From: a virus
Length of the DNA stretch: 22,862 nucleotides
Virus record (IMG/VR): IMGVR_UViG_3300005295_000016
Span: 1 to 22,862 of that record
Reading direction: 5' to 3' (one strand)
In this document: piece after piece, positions 13,975 through 22,097 of the stretch
Layout: every line of letters begins with the position of its first letter
Position numbering within the stretch: position 1 is the stretch's first letter
Program-made: the position numbers and the translations under genes
Notes under the pieces: generated by a model
Database searches by the model: none
Seen by the model: the letters and a program-made list of their open reading frames with translations, nothing else
Told to the model about the DNA's origin: nothing

Positions 13975-14180
13975 GCATTCCCCCTTGCGCTGAGTGCTGC
14001 CATGACCTTCTGGTACTCGTCGCCGGTCGGGATCAGACGACCCTGCTCGGCGAGAGCGAGCGTCACATGGTTGACGCCCGACAGCTTCGCAAGCTCCCGA
14101 AGGCTGAGCCCGAGGGCCACGCGCTGTGGCCCCCAGGCTCCCCCGGCGGTGCGTACCGTGCTCTTGCGTTCGCTGTCCAT
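13971..14180 (-). CDS. XRE-family transcriptional regulator (Cro/CI-like)
   Basis: The 69-residue protein is a single helix-turn-helix domain: ALGLSLRELAKLSGVNHVTL matches helices 2 and 3 of XRE proteins, and a final helix EYQKVMAALSA follows. It is the first gene of the early region, and the promoter just upstream places the transcript start at or within a few bases of its ATG. It likely binds near 14181-14218 and controls its own promoter. No integrase is present, so it may act as a Cro-like switch or an immunity protein. Confidence 0.72.
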   Translation of the reverse strand: MDSERKSTVRTAGGAWGPQRVALGLSLRELAKLSGVNHVTLALAEQGRLIPTGDEYQKVMAALSARGNA

Positions 14181-14188
14181 ACAGGTAC

Positions 14189-14215
14189 GTTATAACAGGG
14201 CTCGGCGGGTGTCAA
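14189..14215 (-). promoter_or_regulatory. Sigma70-type promoter, likely leaderless start
   Basis: On the minus strand a perfect TTGACA (14215-14210) is followed after 15 bases by TATAAC (14194-14189); TAACGT at 17-base spacing is an alternative -10. Only eight bases separate TATAAC from the regulator ATG, so the RNA would begin at or near the start codon. It lies in the 38-base gap between the fibre gene and the regulator. Confidence 0.65.
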
Positions 14216-14218
14216 GCG

Positions 14219-15031
14219 CTAACTGATGATCGATGCCCGGATGCTGTACTTGTTGCTCGTCGTGGTGGACGTGTAGGCCGCGAAGTCGTCCCAGCGGTTC
14301 GCCGCTCCGGTCGCGGTCCGGTCGGAGCCAGAGCCGTCGTAGGCGATCTGAAGCAGGACCGAGCCACCCACGTCCGAGTGCCTGACCGCCACCCAATAGG
14401 TCGCAGCCGTGACCCAGATGCCGAGCGGGAGCTGGACCCACCGGCCGGTCGTTGCCGTGAGGCTGTAGAGCGGACCGGTGCTGCTGGGGCCGTGACCGAT
14501 CATCAAGCTCGGCCCACTGCTGTCCGTGAACAGGGCGCAGGAGAGGCCGCTCGCGGTACCCGCGGCATGCTGGACGTAGGCACCGACACTGTGTAGCAGG
14601 CCGGCTGTATTTGCCGTGATCGACTTCCAGTACACCTTTGAGTTGACGCCTGGTGTCTCCCACGTACCGCCAACGGTGTTGTACCCGAGATATGACTGCG
14701 TGATGCCGGCACCGCCGGTCGCGGTGAGAGAACCGGCCGCGAGCGACAGGCCGGTACCTACGGTGATCTCCTCGATGGCCCCGGTACTGGCCGTGGTCCT
14801 GCCGAGTAGGCGAGCGGTGGCTTGGGTCAGCCCTGACGACGTAATCGCACCGGCAGCCACACCGGGCGTCGTGACTGTTCCCGCGGAGTCCTTCAGGTGG
14901 AACAGCCCGTCCTCACCGACGAACATCCGGCGGTAGTCGGCCGCGGGGTTGGAGAAGTCGGAACCGTCGTTGGCCGACTCCCGGATCGTCATCCCATACA
15001 GCAGGGCTTCGCTGAACTTGCCTCCGGCCAT
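14219..15031 (-). CDS. Tail fibre or receptor-binding protein
   Basis: The 270-residue protein ends the tail module. The N-terminus (GGKFSEALLYGMTIRES) is followed by a glycine-, threonine- and alanine-rich shaft (LTQATARLLGRTTASTGA, ITVGTGLSLAAGSLTATGG) typical of fibres, and then a 120-residue C-terminal domain rich in Ser, Thr and aromatic residues (YWKSITANTAGLLHSVGA, RWVQLPLGIWVTAATYWVAV) that could bind the host surface. ATG 15031 has GAGGAG five bases upstream. No enzymatic motif is seen. Confidence 0.65.
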   Translation of the reverse strand: MAGGKFSEALLYGMTIRESANDGSDFSNPAADYRRMFVGEDGLFHLKDSAGTVTTPGVAAGAITSSGLTQATARLLGRTTASTGAIEEITVGTGLSLAAGSLTATGGAGITQSYLGYNTVGGTWETPGVNSKVYWKSITANTAGLLHSVGAYVQHAAGTASGLSCALFTDSSGPSLMIGHGPSSTGPLYSLTATTGRWVQLPLGIWVTAATYWVAVRHSDVGGSVLLQIAYDGSGSDRTATGAANRWDDFAAYTSTTTSNKYSIRASIIS

Positions 15032-15040
15032 GTCGTCTCC

Positions 15041-15739
15041 TCAGATCGCGTCTGCATACAGGATGTCGTCTTCCTCTTCCGTCAGGAGGATGTCCGCGAA
15101 GACGATGGGCGTTGAGTGGTCATCCGAAATCAGGATCGGTCCGACACCGCCACCCGGTGCGGTCGCAGTCGTGTGGCTGTGGGAGTCGTCCACGACAGAC
15201 GGGTTGGGGTAGGTGCCCGAGAGATCGCCGCCTGCCGCATCGCCCGTCTCGATCACCCCGGTGATCGTCGCGGCGGTGTGGTCGTGGGAGTCGTTGACGA
15301 CCGACGGGTTGGGATACGTCCCCGACAGGTCGCCGCCCGCGGCTCCGGTAGGAGTACCGCTTCCCGGGGTGTAGTCCGAGAACGTCAGGGACGTTGACCC
15401 GATGGTTGGTACCGTCGTGTTCGTGTTGCGGAACGTATGCCCGCCGTTGGCGGTGCCGGCCACGACGTAGATCACGGCGCCGTACGCGGCTACGCCTTCC
15501 TCCATGTCGAAGGCGCGAGCCGGGGTCACGCCCGCGATGTAGACGCCGTTCTGCGAGCCGGTTGATTGGTCCTTAACGAGTACCCTGTCGCCCGCTGCGA
15601 GCGTCACCCCGTCTACCGTGTCGCCCGCGTTCAGGCCCGTGGCGATCGTCAGAGTCGCAGTGGTGGCAACGCGGACCGGGAGCTGCGGCGGCGCTGCCCG
15701 GTGGAACTCCGGCTTGTGGGCGTCGAGTCGGATCGTCAT
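15041..15739 (-). CDS. Fibre-like tail protein with 35-residue repeats
   Basis: The 232-residue protein starts with a domain common in phage tail proteins (TGLNAGDTVDGVTLAAGDRV, LVKDQSTGSQNGVYI). It then has two copies of GGDLSGTYPNPSVV spaced 35 residues apart, each followed by a His-x-His motif (DSHDHTAAT, DSHSHTTAT). GDLSGTYPNP repeats occur in many trimeric tail fibres, and HxH motifs coordinate iron in some. ATG 15739 overlaps the preceding TGA. It probably forms part of the tail tip or fibre base. Confidence 0.68.
   Translation of the reverse strand: MTIRLDAHKPEFHRAAPPQLPVRVATTATLTIATGLNAGDTVDGVTLAAGDRVLVKDQSTGSQNGVYIAGVTPARAFDMEEGVAAYGAVIYVVAGTANGGHTFRNTNTTVPTIGSTSLTFSDYTPGSGTPTGAAGGDLSGTYPNPSVVNDSHDHTAATITGVIETGDAAGGDLSGTYPNPSVVDDSHSHTTATAPGGGVGPILISDDHSTPIVFADILLTEEEDDILYADAI
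15171..15345. repeat. 105-bp tandem coding repeat in fibre gene
   Basis: Two imperfect copies of a segment offset by 105 bases encode AAGGDLSGTYPNPSVV plus an acidic/His segment. Many third positions differ, so the duplication is old or under protein-level selection. Confidence 0.75.
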
Positions 15740-17607
15740 GTGCCGGGACCCCCGACGTTGGCCTGGTAGTTGACCGTCACCCGCTCAGCTCGCGTGTCAC
15801 CCGATGCCCCCTGCGGGGCGAAGTCGAGGGAGAACGTGCCCGCGTCAGGATCTTCCTCGGTATAGCCGTTGATGATGGGCACGCCATCAACGAAGACTTC
15901 CAACGAGCCCGCGGTATACGGGTACCGTGTCGTGAAGTCCGTAGTCGTCCCATCGCCATCCGCAACGAATTCGTTCTTGACGTGCATGAGAGCGCCGGGC
16001 GTAGAGCCTTCATTGCATGGCCCGTCCACGGTCATGAACAACTCTACCTGCGCAACGGTCATCTCCCACGACTCGCGGTTGTCGCCGTTCTCGAATTCCC
16101 AATGCCACGTCTCGCCCTTCAGCAGCGCGAGCGCGATGCTGTCGGTGATTTCGGCGGCGACGTACAGAGGACCGGTATGCAAGCCGGTGGTGATAGAGCC
16201 GCCGGGAGCCGCGCTGTACAGCGGGATTGCCTGGACGCCGGCCGAACCGCTGAGGAACAGCCTCACGGTCCCACCCGTGCCGCCAGCGGGCCATCCGTCG
16301 AACCCGTGCAGGTCGGAAAGGTCGATGATGAATGAGATAGTCCCCGGTACGTCCGGGATAAAGAAATCGTCGCTGATCGGCCCGCTGCCCGCGGCATGGA
16401 GCGTCTGATACGTACCGGGCGGGATGCGCCAAGCAAGGTCGCAGTTCTGGACGAACGGTCCGGGACCCGGGCTGCCACCACCCGGACCGAGGGCTTGGAT
16501 TTCGTTCGATAGGGTCAGGTGCAGGTCGTACATGTCCCGCCGACCCTCACTCGGGATCACGTTCCGCCGGATCACCGGGACCGTTACGAAGTCCTCGTAC
16601 CCCGGAAGGTGCGAGAACTTCACGTCTACCGCATCACCCGCCATCAGAAGATTTACCTGCGAGGCCGGCACGCGGATCGTTACCGTGATGGTGTCAACCT
16701 CGACCGCCATCGCCTCTAGGTCGGCGGCCACCGTTGCCGCTGCCGTTGTGGCCTTGCCGATACGGTCCGTCGTCTTCACCCGATCCCGCAGGAAGTTCAC
16801 CGGGCTGAACTCTGTCGGTGACAGCTCCGCGATCAGCGCGTCGTTGCGACCGTAGGCGTACTGCCCGCCGAGATACCCCAAGAGTTCGCCGGTGTGCTGA
16901 TCGTCCGGGCTCCGCCTCAGCTCGGCATCGATGAACGGGTAGAAGCACGTACTGCTGGCGTCCGACTCTACGTTGCTGATGGATAGGGTAGACGCGGGGG
17001 CAGCCGCTATCACGTCGTAATGGATGCTCGGCTCGTTGGCGGACTGATCGAAGTAGGCGTAAAAGTTCTTCCCGCTCGTCCCTGCGACGGACTCGAACAA
17101 CCCCTGGGGGTACTGCGTCACGTAGTCGGCGGGGCCAAAGTTGATCGGGTTATCGGTGATGTTGAACCGGCCGTTATCCGCGAGAGGCGTACCCGCCATC
17201 GCGGCCGACGCTCGGCACCACGCCACACGCTCGATGTCGGGTTCTTCGGGCCGCTTCGCGGAGCTGGCGCGGAAGACTTCGAAGCTGAACGCCGCGTTGA
17301 GGTCGATTACGTCGCATTCCCATATCCGGCCCGCGCCCTGCCGGAACGGTCCGCGGTTGATGGTCTTGCCGGTGATCCATCCCGAGAACGTCCGCTCGTT
17401 GCCAGTGCAACTTGTCTCGTCGTGGGTGAACGTATGCCAGCCGCGGAGGTCCAGCTCGCCGAGCGGGTCATCAATCCGCACGCCGGCGATCGCCACTTCC
17501 CCGTAGAACGCCGCGGACGGTAGCCCGATCACGCCCTGGGCCGCGTCGTTGTTCAGCCGCACGCGGTTAGTGACGAGGACCGTATCAATCCGGTATTCCT
17601 GCGCCAT
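15736..17607 (-). CDS. Minor tail protein (tail tip / baseplate-like)
   Basis: The 623-residue protein directly follows the tape measure, where siphoviruses encode distal tail or tail-tip proteins. Residues 1-370 form a beta-rich region with YGEVAIAGVRIDDPLGELDL and HTFTHDETSC, like baseplate hub domains. A Gly-Pro linker (GPGGGSPGPGP, near 371-381) leads to a sandwich-like region, perhaps carbohydrate-binding. The last 90 residues (AGSLEVFVDGVPI, DAGTFSLDFAPQ) match a domain often found at the end of tail proteins. ATG 17607 shares a base with the tape measure TAA. Confidence 0.72.
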   Translation of the reverse strand: MAQEYRIDTVLVTNRVRLNNDAAQGVIGLPSAAFYGEVAIAGVRIDDPLGELDLRGWHTFTHDETSCTGNERTFSGWITGKTINRGPFRQGAGRIWECDVIDLNAAFSFEVFRASSAKRPEEPDIERVAWCRASAAMAGTPLADNGRFNITDNPINFGPADYVTQYPQGLFESVAGTSGKNFYAYFDQSANEPSIHYDVIAAAPASTLSISNVESDASSTCFYPFIDAELRRSPDDQHTGELLGYLGGQYAYGRNDALIAELSPTEFSPVNFLRDRVKTTDRIGKATTAAATVAADLEAMAVEVDTITVTIRVPASQVNLLMAGDAVDVKFSHLPGYEDFVTVPVIRRNVIPSEGRRDMYDLHLTLSNEIQALGPGGGSPGPGPFVQNCDLAWRIPPGTYQTLHAAGSGPISDDFFIPDVPGTISFIIDLSDLHGFDGWPAGGTGGTVRLFLSGSAGVQAIPLYSAAPGGSITTGLHTGPLYVAAEITDSIALALLKGETWHWEFENGDNRESWEMTVAQVELFMTVDGPCNEGSTPGALMHVKNEFVADGDGTTTDFTTRYPYTAGSLEVFVDGVPIINGYTEEDPDAGTFSLDFAPQGASGDTRAERVTVNYQANVGGPGT

Positions 17608-19478
17608 TAGAGCAGTGTGGAGTGGAAGGTCTTAGTGACGGTCTTCTGACCCTTCGTCAACTCCTGGACAGAGAACTTGGCGGTGATGTTGACCGTGGGC
17701 GAGAAGTCCTTCCGCCGGATCGCCTCCAACCGTTCGTTGGCAACGAGCTGCCGGGACGCCACCGTCTGAGTAGCAGCCTTGGCGGCATCGGTAGCGGTCC
17801 TGACCGTGGCTACCTTGTCACGAACGGAGAACGCGGCCGCTTGGTTCTTGGCTCCCGCCTCCCGGGCCACAGCAGCGGCAACCGCCTGCCCCGCGGTGAT
17901 GTGGCTATCGAACTGCGCGTTCAGGGCGTTGGCCTTTGCCGCCTGCTTCGCGGTGTCGGACTTGATCGCCTCCAAGCGTTCGTTCGTGATGTTCTGAGCG
18001 GTGGCAACCTTGGCAACCTCGGGGCCGACCAGATCGCCTTGCGCCTTGGGCGTGGCTCCGGTTCCGCCCAGTGCGCCGTTTCCTCCGAAGATTTCCGGCA
18101 GGATCGTCGGCGTGTTCTTCGGACCGAACGGCCATTGCAGATCGTCGGGCTTGAGTGTCGGCAGACCCAGCGCGTCATGGATCTCAATACCAGCCCCGAC
18201 GACGGCGGGCTTGAGGGTGTTCGCCACATCGGCCGCGATGCCGACGATAGCCACCTTCATGATGAGGTTCGCGGCCGAGGCCAGTTTCCCCGCTCCGCCG
18301 GTTGCCCCCACTGGAGCGACACCGCCGGCGGCACCAACGACGGTTCCGGCCTTGATGTTGACGACACCCGCCGTCATCCCGAGAACGCCCTTGATTAGTC
18401 CCTTGCCCAGCTCGGACACAATGCCGCTGATGGCCCCGCCTGACAGCTTGTTCAGGCCGGCCAGCGCAATGATGGTTGTCTGGACTTCGGGCGGCAGGCC
18501 GAGGAAGGCATCGAACAGGACACCGGCCCAATGTGCTGCGGACTCCAGGCCCGCGGCGATCGCGCCCCACGGGATTTTCTCGGCAAACGCCAGTGCCTTG
18601 TCGAACGCTCCGGGCAGCTTGTTCGCGAACTCCTGGATAGCCGGCCCGTTCTTGACTACCAGATCGTTCAGCTTCACCGCGAGGTTGGTAATCTGCGGCA
18701 GCAGCGCGGTACCGATGACGGCAGAGGCGTCCTTGAAATTGGCCTTCAGGCGGCGCATGAGGTTCGCCATCCCGCCGCTCGTCCGCTCGAAGTCGCCTTG
18801 CTGTACGGCGGTGTCCTTCAGGATCAGCGAGTAGCGGGCCTGGACCTTCTGCGCCTCCGTCAGCGCATCACCGCGCTTGGCGATACCAGTTGCGTAGGCT
18901 TCCTCTTTGACGCGGGCCTCGGAAAGCAGGACGCCGAACCGGCGCAACGGCTCGGCCTCGCCGGATAGCCCGGACCGCAGCTTGTCCAGCATCTCCGACG
19001 GGTCTTCGTTGTTGAACGAGGCCATGTCCGCGGCCAGCGTGACAAGGGTCTTCGACATGTCCGCGGCTTGGCCTTCGGCCAGCCCGGTGGTCTTGAACAT
19101 GTTCCCGAACGCACCCGCAGCGGCGAGGGCTTCGGACTTACTGATGCCCAAGGCGTTAGCCGTCGTATCAGAGAACGCCAGCACGGACTTGGAGGCGTCT
19201 CCGAATACGACCTTCGTCTTGTTTATCTCCTCGTTCAGGTCGGAGGCGTTCTGCAACGACTTGGCGAGCAAGCCAACGGCCCCGATGCTGGCGATGGTCG
19301 TGATCTTGGCGATGTTGCCGGCAGCGGTGGACAACCCTTTACCGGCCTTCGACCCGACGTTTGTGAGCGTCTTGTCGAGCTGACCGGACTTCTTGATCGC
19401 CTTGTCTACGCCGCGGTTGAAACCCTTGTCATCGAGGGTCAGTTGCGCGACGAGTGCGGCAGTCTCAGCCCTTGGCAC
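17607..19478 (-). CDS. Tape measure protein
   Basis: This protein sets tail length and sits inside the tail tube. The 623 residues are mostly helical, rich in Ala, Lys and Gly, with the family-typical start (LVAQLTLDDKGFNRGVDKA), a hydrophobic stretch IASIGAVGLLAKSL near residue 65, and a conserved-looking FNNEDPSEMLDKLRSGLSGE segment near 160. A glycine-rich central part and an Ala/Thr-rich coiled C-terminus follow. By the usual rule of about 0.15 nm per residue the tail would be near 90 nm, which is short. GTG 19478 overlaps the end of the frameshifted chaperone, the standard arrangement. Confidence 0.88.
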   Translation of the reverse strand: MPRAETAALVAQLTLDDKGFNRGVDKAIKKSGQLDKTLTNVGSKAGKGLSTAAGNIAKITTIASIGAVGLLAKSLQNASDLNEEINKTKVVFGDASKSVLAFSDTTANALGISKSEALAAAGAFGNMFKTTGLAEGQAADMSKTLVTLAADMASFNNEDPSEMLDKLRSGLSGEAEPLRRFGVLLSEARVKEEAYATGIAKRGDALTEAQKVQARYSLILKDTAVQQGDFERTSGGMANLMRRLKANFKDASAVIGTALLPQITNLAVKLNDLVVKNGPAIQEFANKLPGAFDKALAFAEKIPWGAIAAGLESAAHWAGVLFDAFLGLPPEVQTTIIALAGLNKLSGGAISGIVSELGKGLIKGVLGMTAGVVNIKAGTVVGAAGGVAPVGATGGAGKLASAANLIMKVAIVGIAADVANTLKPAVVGAGIEIHDALGLPTLKPDDLQWPFGPKNTPTILPEIFGGNGALGGTGATPKAQGDLVGPEVAKVATAQNITNERLEAIKSDTAKQAAKANALNAQFDSHITAGQAVAAAVAREAGAKNQAAAFSVRDKVATVRTATDAAKAATQTVASRQLVANERLEAIRRKDFSPTVNITAKFSVQELTKGQKTVTKTFHSTLL

Positions 19479-20087
19479 GGGTGCCTGCCCTCAACTTCTG
19501 CATCTTCGCTTCCTCGGCCATTGACTCAGCCCTGACAGCGGTTCCGATACTCAGCTCTGCGAGGTACTGGAGTCGCCATCGGGCTGTGAGAACGTCATCC
19601 CGGTGTCGCCCGTCCGGGTAGTGGTAGTCGAGGACCGCGAGGATCGCTTGCGGCTCGAAGGTGTCAATCCACTCGTCACTGATGTCGATGCGCCTGTCGG
19701 CGTGGGCCGCGAGGATGTCGCGGCCCTGTTCACCAAAGGGATCAGCACCTGCGGGTTGTACAGGGTTTCCGCCTCCGAACTCACGAGGTCAGCCGCTACG
19801 AAGTCGGACATCAGGTACTTGCGGATGTTGCCGGCCGTGACCGGGATCGCGGCACCGTTCATCAGCGTCCAGGACGCGATGCCCGAGAACATGTACTGAG
19901 TGACGACGGCGGCAAGACGGCGGGCCGTCAGGTCGTTGACCTCGGACCCGTCATCCTCCACGAGCTGGATCGCCTGCTTGCAGGCCGTGGCCTCCTCGAA
20001 GCCAAGCCGGTCCTTGAGGGTCACGGTGTCGCCGTCCGGGTGGCGTGGTTCGTCCCCCGGACAGACACACGGGATGGAAACGTCCAT
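19465..20087 (-). CDS. Tail assembly chaperone, -1 frameshift product
   Basis: Slipping back one base at 19740-19734 joins the first 118 codons to a second frame that runs to a TGA at 19467-19465, giving about 207 residues. The second frame is clearly protein-like (GRDILAAHADRRIDISDEWI, QAILAVLDYHYPDG, ARWRLQYLAELSIG, EEAKMQKL), with acidic helices unlike the Ser/Thr-rich 0-frame tail. It overlaps the tape measure start. In many siphoviruses such a pair of short and long chaperones coats the tape measure during tail assembly, and their ratio matters. Confidence 0.82.
19551..20087 (-). CDS. Tail assembly chaperone, 0-frame product
   Basis: The 178-residue unshifted product starts at ATG 20087, two bases after the major tail protein stop. 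Residues 1-118 (TLKDRLGFEEATACKQAIQL, AAVVTQYMFSGIASWTLMNG, IRKYLMSDFVAADL) form the chaperone domain. After the slippery site the frame becomes a low-complexity Ser/Thr/Arg stretch that looks like out-of-frame reading of the long form, though it remains open for 60 codons. An open frame upstream to 20267 lies inside the previous gene and is not the start. Confidence 0.78.
   Translation of the reverse strand: MDVSIPCVCPGDEPRHPDGDTVTLKDRLGFEEATACKQAIQLVEDDGSEVNDLTARRLAAVVTQYMFSGIASWTLMNGAAIPVTAGNIRKYLMSDFVAADLVSSEAETLYNPQVLIPLVNRAATSSRPTPTGASTSVTSGLTPSSRKRSSRSSTTTTRTGDTGMTFSQPDGDSSTSQS
19734..19740 (-). other. -1 ribosomal slippery heptamer CCCTTTG
   Basis: In the chaperone reading frame the codons are ATC CCT TTG, so the heptamer reads C CCT TTG, the canonical X XXY YYZ form. 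After slippage both tRNAs re-pair on CCC TTT and reading continues with GGT GAA CAG. Confidence 0.85.
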
Positions 20088-20089
20088 GA

Positions 20090-21175
20090 CTAGGAGCCCG
20101 TCGCGCCGAGGTCGGCGTTCGTCATGTCGCAGACAACCGCCGACGTGTACACGCCGTCGAAGTCGTCGGGATCGTAGAAGGCGTGGCCGGTCAGGACGAC
20201 CGTGGTATTGCCGCCGATCTCGCCCTCGGTCCGAGTGTAGTACCGGATCGGCATTGTCTGAGTCCACTTGTACGGCACGGCCGTCCCGGCGATCAGCGTC
20301 GTTGACGTGGTGATGAGCCGAAGGTATCGGTTCACCGCGTCATCGCTCATCCAGGCATCGGACTCGGAACCGGTGCCAACGATGTCGCTCGTCTTGGCGA
20401 AGGTCATCTCGACTTCGATGGAGCGAGTCGCGCGGACGATCTCGTTGATGTCGAAGTTCTGGCTGCCGTTCATCCACCGCTTGAGGTCCAGATCGCCGCC
20501 GAAGCGGAGGGTGGCGGTGTACAGCGCGTCGGACACCTGACCGGCCCCGAGGCCCGCGACGCTGGATGCGATGTAGATCGCGGTGTCCTTGGCGTAGATC
20601 TTGGCGCCGGTCGTATCCACGGACAGACCCGGCGTCGGGACGGTTCCCGTGACGGGCTGATCGGTGGACGACTCCAGGGCCACGGAGCCGAAGCGCCATG
20701 AGGCGGTGGCCGTCGCGGCGACGAGCTGCTCCGGAAAGACGACCTCGAACGACTCCACGATGCTGTCGCCGAACTGGTACCAGTCGTTGGTAACGTCGTC
20801 GCCGAACTCCCACGTAAAGGGGTCCGGGTCTTCGGGGGTGGTGCTGGACGGGTCGTGTGTCCACGTCTTCGCCAGCCCGCCCGTGCCGCTGGCGACCGGC
20901 TCAACATCCCCGCCGAAGAAGCCCGCCATCAGCGCCGGGATGGTGTTGTATTCGAGGCCGTTGTCGGTGATGTCGCCCGTCGCCTCGTCGCCCTGACGGA
21001 TCGGGGCGACGGTCGGGTCGATGGAACCGGCGTCCACGTCCGGGTCGGTCCACTGGAGATCGACACTCGGAACGCCACGCCACGGGTATGCCTTGGTAGC
21101 GGCGACGACTGTGCCCTGTACTGCCTGCCGTGCGCCCTGCCACTTCCGCAGCCGCACGAGCCCTGCAACCGGCAT
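20090..21175 (-). CDS. Major tail protein (tail tube)
   Basis: The 361-residue protein polymerises into the tail tube. Its place between the tail terminator and the chaperone genes is diagnostic, and the sequence is beta-rich and acidic (PSVDLQWTDPDVDAGSIDPT, LRFGGDLDLKRWMNGSQNFD, IEVEMTFAKTSDIVGT). It is longer than many tube proteins, so it may carry an added surface domain; the DPDDFDGVYTSAVVCDM end belongs to the core. It has the best ribosome site of the tail module (AAGGAGGAG before ATG 21175), as expected for a highly made protein. Confidence 0.75.
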   Translation of the reverse strand: MPVAGLVRLRKWQGARQAVQGTVVAATKAYPWRGVPSVDLQWTDPDVDAGSIDPTVAPIRQGDEATGDITDNGLEYNTIPALMAGFFGGDVEPVASGTGGLAKTWTHDPSSTTPEDPDPFTWEFGDDVTNDWYQFGDSIVESFEVVFPEQLVAATATASWRFGSVALESSTDQPVTGTVPTPGLSVDTTGAKIYAKDTAIYIASSVAGLGAGQVSDALYTATLRFGGDLDLKRWMNGSQNFDINEIVRATRSIEVEMTFAKTSDIVGTGSESDAWMSDDAVNRYLRLITTSTTLIAGTAVPYKWTQTMPIRYYTRTEGEIGGNTTVVLTGHAFYDPDDFDGVYTSAVVCDMTNADLGATGS

Positions 21176-21239
21176 CTGTTCTCCTCCTTCGAATGAGCTG
21201 TACCCCTACCGTCCGGGGCTGGACATGGAGAACGCCTCT
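21176..21239 (-). promoter_or_regulatory. Leader of major tail gene with SD-pairing arm
   Basis: This 64-base gap holds GTTCTCC (minus strand, 21233-21227), which pairs perfectly with GGAGAAC (21184-21178) that overlaps the Shine-Dalgarno region of the tail tube gene. A CCCC/GGGG hairpin (21203-21206 with 21215-21218) lies between. No promoter is visible. Confidence 0.4.
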
Positions 21240-21677
21240 TCAGTTGTCGCCTACATAGCCCTCCAGGGTGATCCGTGTCCCGTAGTAGGTCCGCTGGTAC
21301 TCGGGTGGCATCCAGTCGGTGACGTAGGTTGGCTCGTCCTCCACCCGCGTCACCGCGATGAGGGAGTTAGCCCCGGCCTCGTGGTAGCGGGCGGCGACCC
21401 ACTGCACGAACCCGTCCACGAACGCGTCGCGCTGATCAGCCGCCTCGGCCGAGTCGAACAGGCCATGGAGGATGATCAGCTCGCATGACGGCGTGATCTG
21501 GTAGTTCGCTCCGGGGCCGATGGGGTCGATGGTCGCGCCCATCCGGTCAACGAACCCGCACGGCGGCTTGACTGACATCGGGCGCCCCGGGTACGTCTGG
21601 AGCTTCACGCTCGCGCTCTGCGCGTAGTCCTCCATCAACCCCACGGCCGCAGCCCGGTAATCGGTCTGTACGTCCAC
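21240..21677 (-). CDS. Tail terminator / tail completion protein
   Basis: The 145-residue protein lies between the gp10-like gene and the major tail protein, the usual place for the tail terminator that caps the tube and joins it to the head. Sequence features fit this class: an N-terminal helix (RAAAVGLMEDYAQSASVKLQ), a strand-rich middle (YQITPSCELIILHGL), a helix FVDGFVQWVAARYH and final strands GTRITLEGYVGDN. GTG 21677 follows the preceding TAG directly. Confidence 0.65.
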   Translation of the reverse strand: MDVQTDYRAAAVGLMEDYAQSASVKLQTYPGRPMSVKPPCGFVDRMGATIDPIGPGANYQITPSCELIILHGLFDSAEAADQRDAFVDGFVQWVAARYHEAGANSLIAVTRVEDEPTYVTDWMPPEYQRTYYGTRITLEGYVGDN

Positions 21678-22097
21678 CTATGCCGCCTTGTTCCACAACC
21701 GGATGAGGGAAGCGGCCATCGGCCTACGGCGCAGCGCCTCACGGGCGGCGCGGCCGCGGAAGGGCTGGGCGCGGGTCGCGGGGTGGTTCACCTTGCGGGC
21801 GAAGATCGTGCGACCTCCTGCCCGGAACACGAGCCGCGGAGCCTTGCGGGGCTTGATGAGGTGCGCCGTGGTGCCCTTGTCGATGAAGAACGCGGTGTAG
21901 TGGCCGCCGACCTGGGCACGGCGTTGGGTAGCGGACTTGACCCGGAACGAACGGCGGAGCCGGCCGGTCTTCTGGGGCACGTCGGAGCGCATCAGCTCGA
22001 CGGCCTCTTCGGCCCACTCCCGGCCGGCGGGCTTGAACGTCTGCTTGATCGCCCGGAGACGCGCGTTGAGCTGCTTGCCGCCCTTGAGTGAACTCAC
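21678..22097 (-). CDS. HK97 gp10-like head-tail joining protein
   Basis: The 139-residue basic protein shows the gp10-type pattern: EWAEEAVELMRSDVPQKTGR, then LRRSFRV, GHYTAFFIDKGTTAHLIKP and HPATRAQPFRGRAAREALRR. The KTGRLRRSF and HPATRAQPF segments are typical. Members act at the head-tail joint or as minor tail components. GTG 22097 overlaps the preceding TGA. Confidence 0.8.
   Translation of the reverse strand: MSSLKGGKQLNARLRAIKQTFKPAGREWAEEAVELMRSDVPQKTGRLRRSFRVKSATQRRAQVGGHYTAFFIDKGTTAHLIKPRKAPRLVFRAGGRTIFARKVNHPATRAQPFRGRAAREALRRRPMAASLIRLWNKAA

Noticed and set aside
14219-15739. Diversity-generating retroelement target near the fibre genes
   Set aside because: No reverse transcriptase and no template-like near-repeat of the fibre end are present.
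20088-20267. Upstream extension of the tail chaperone to 20267
   Set aside because: This part is a shadow of the major tail gene; ATG 20087 lies just after that gene's stop.
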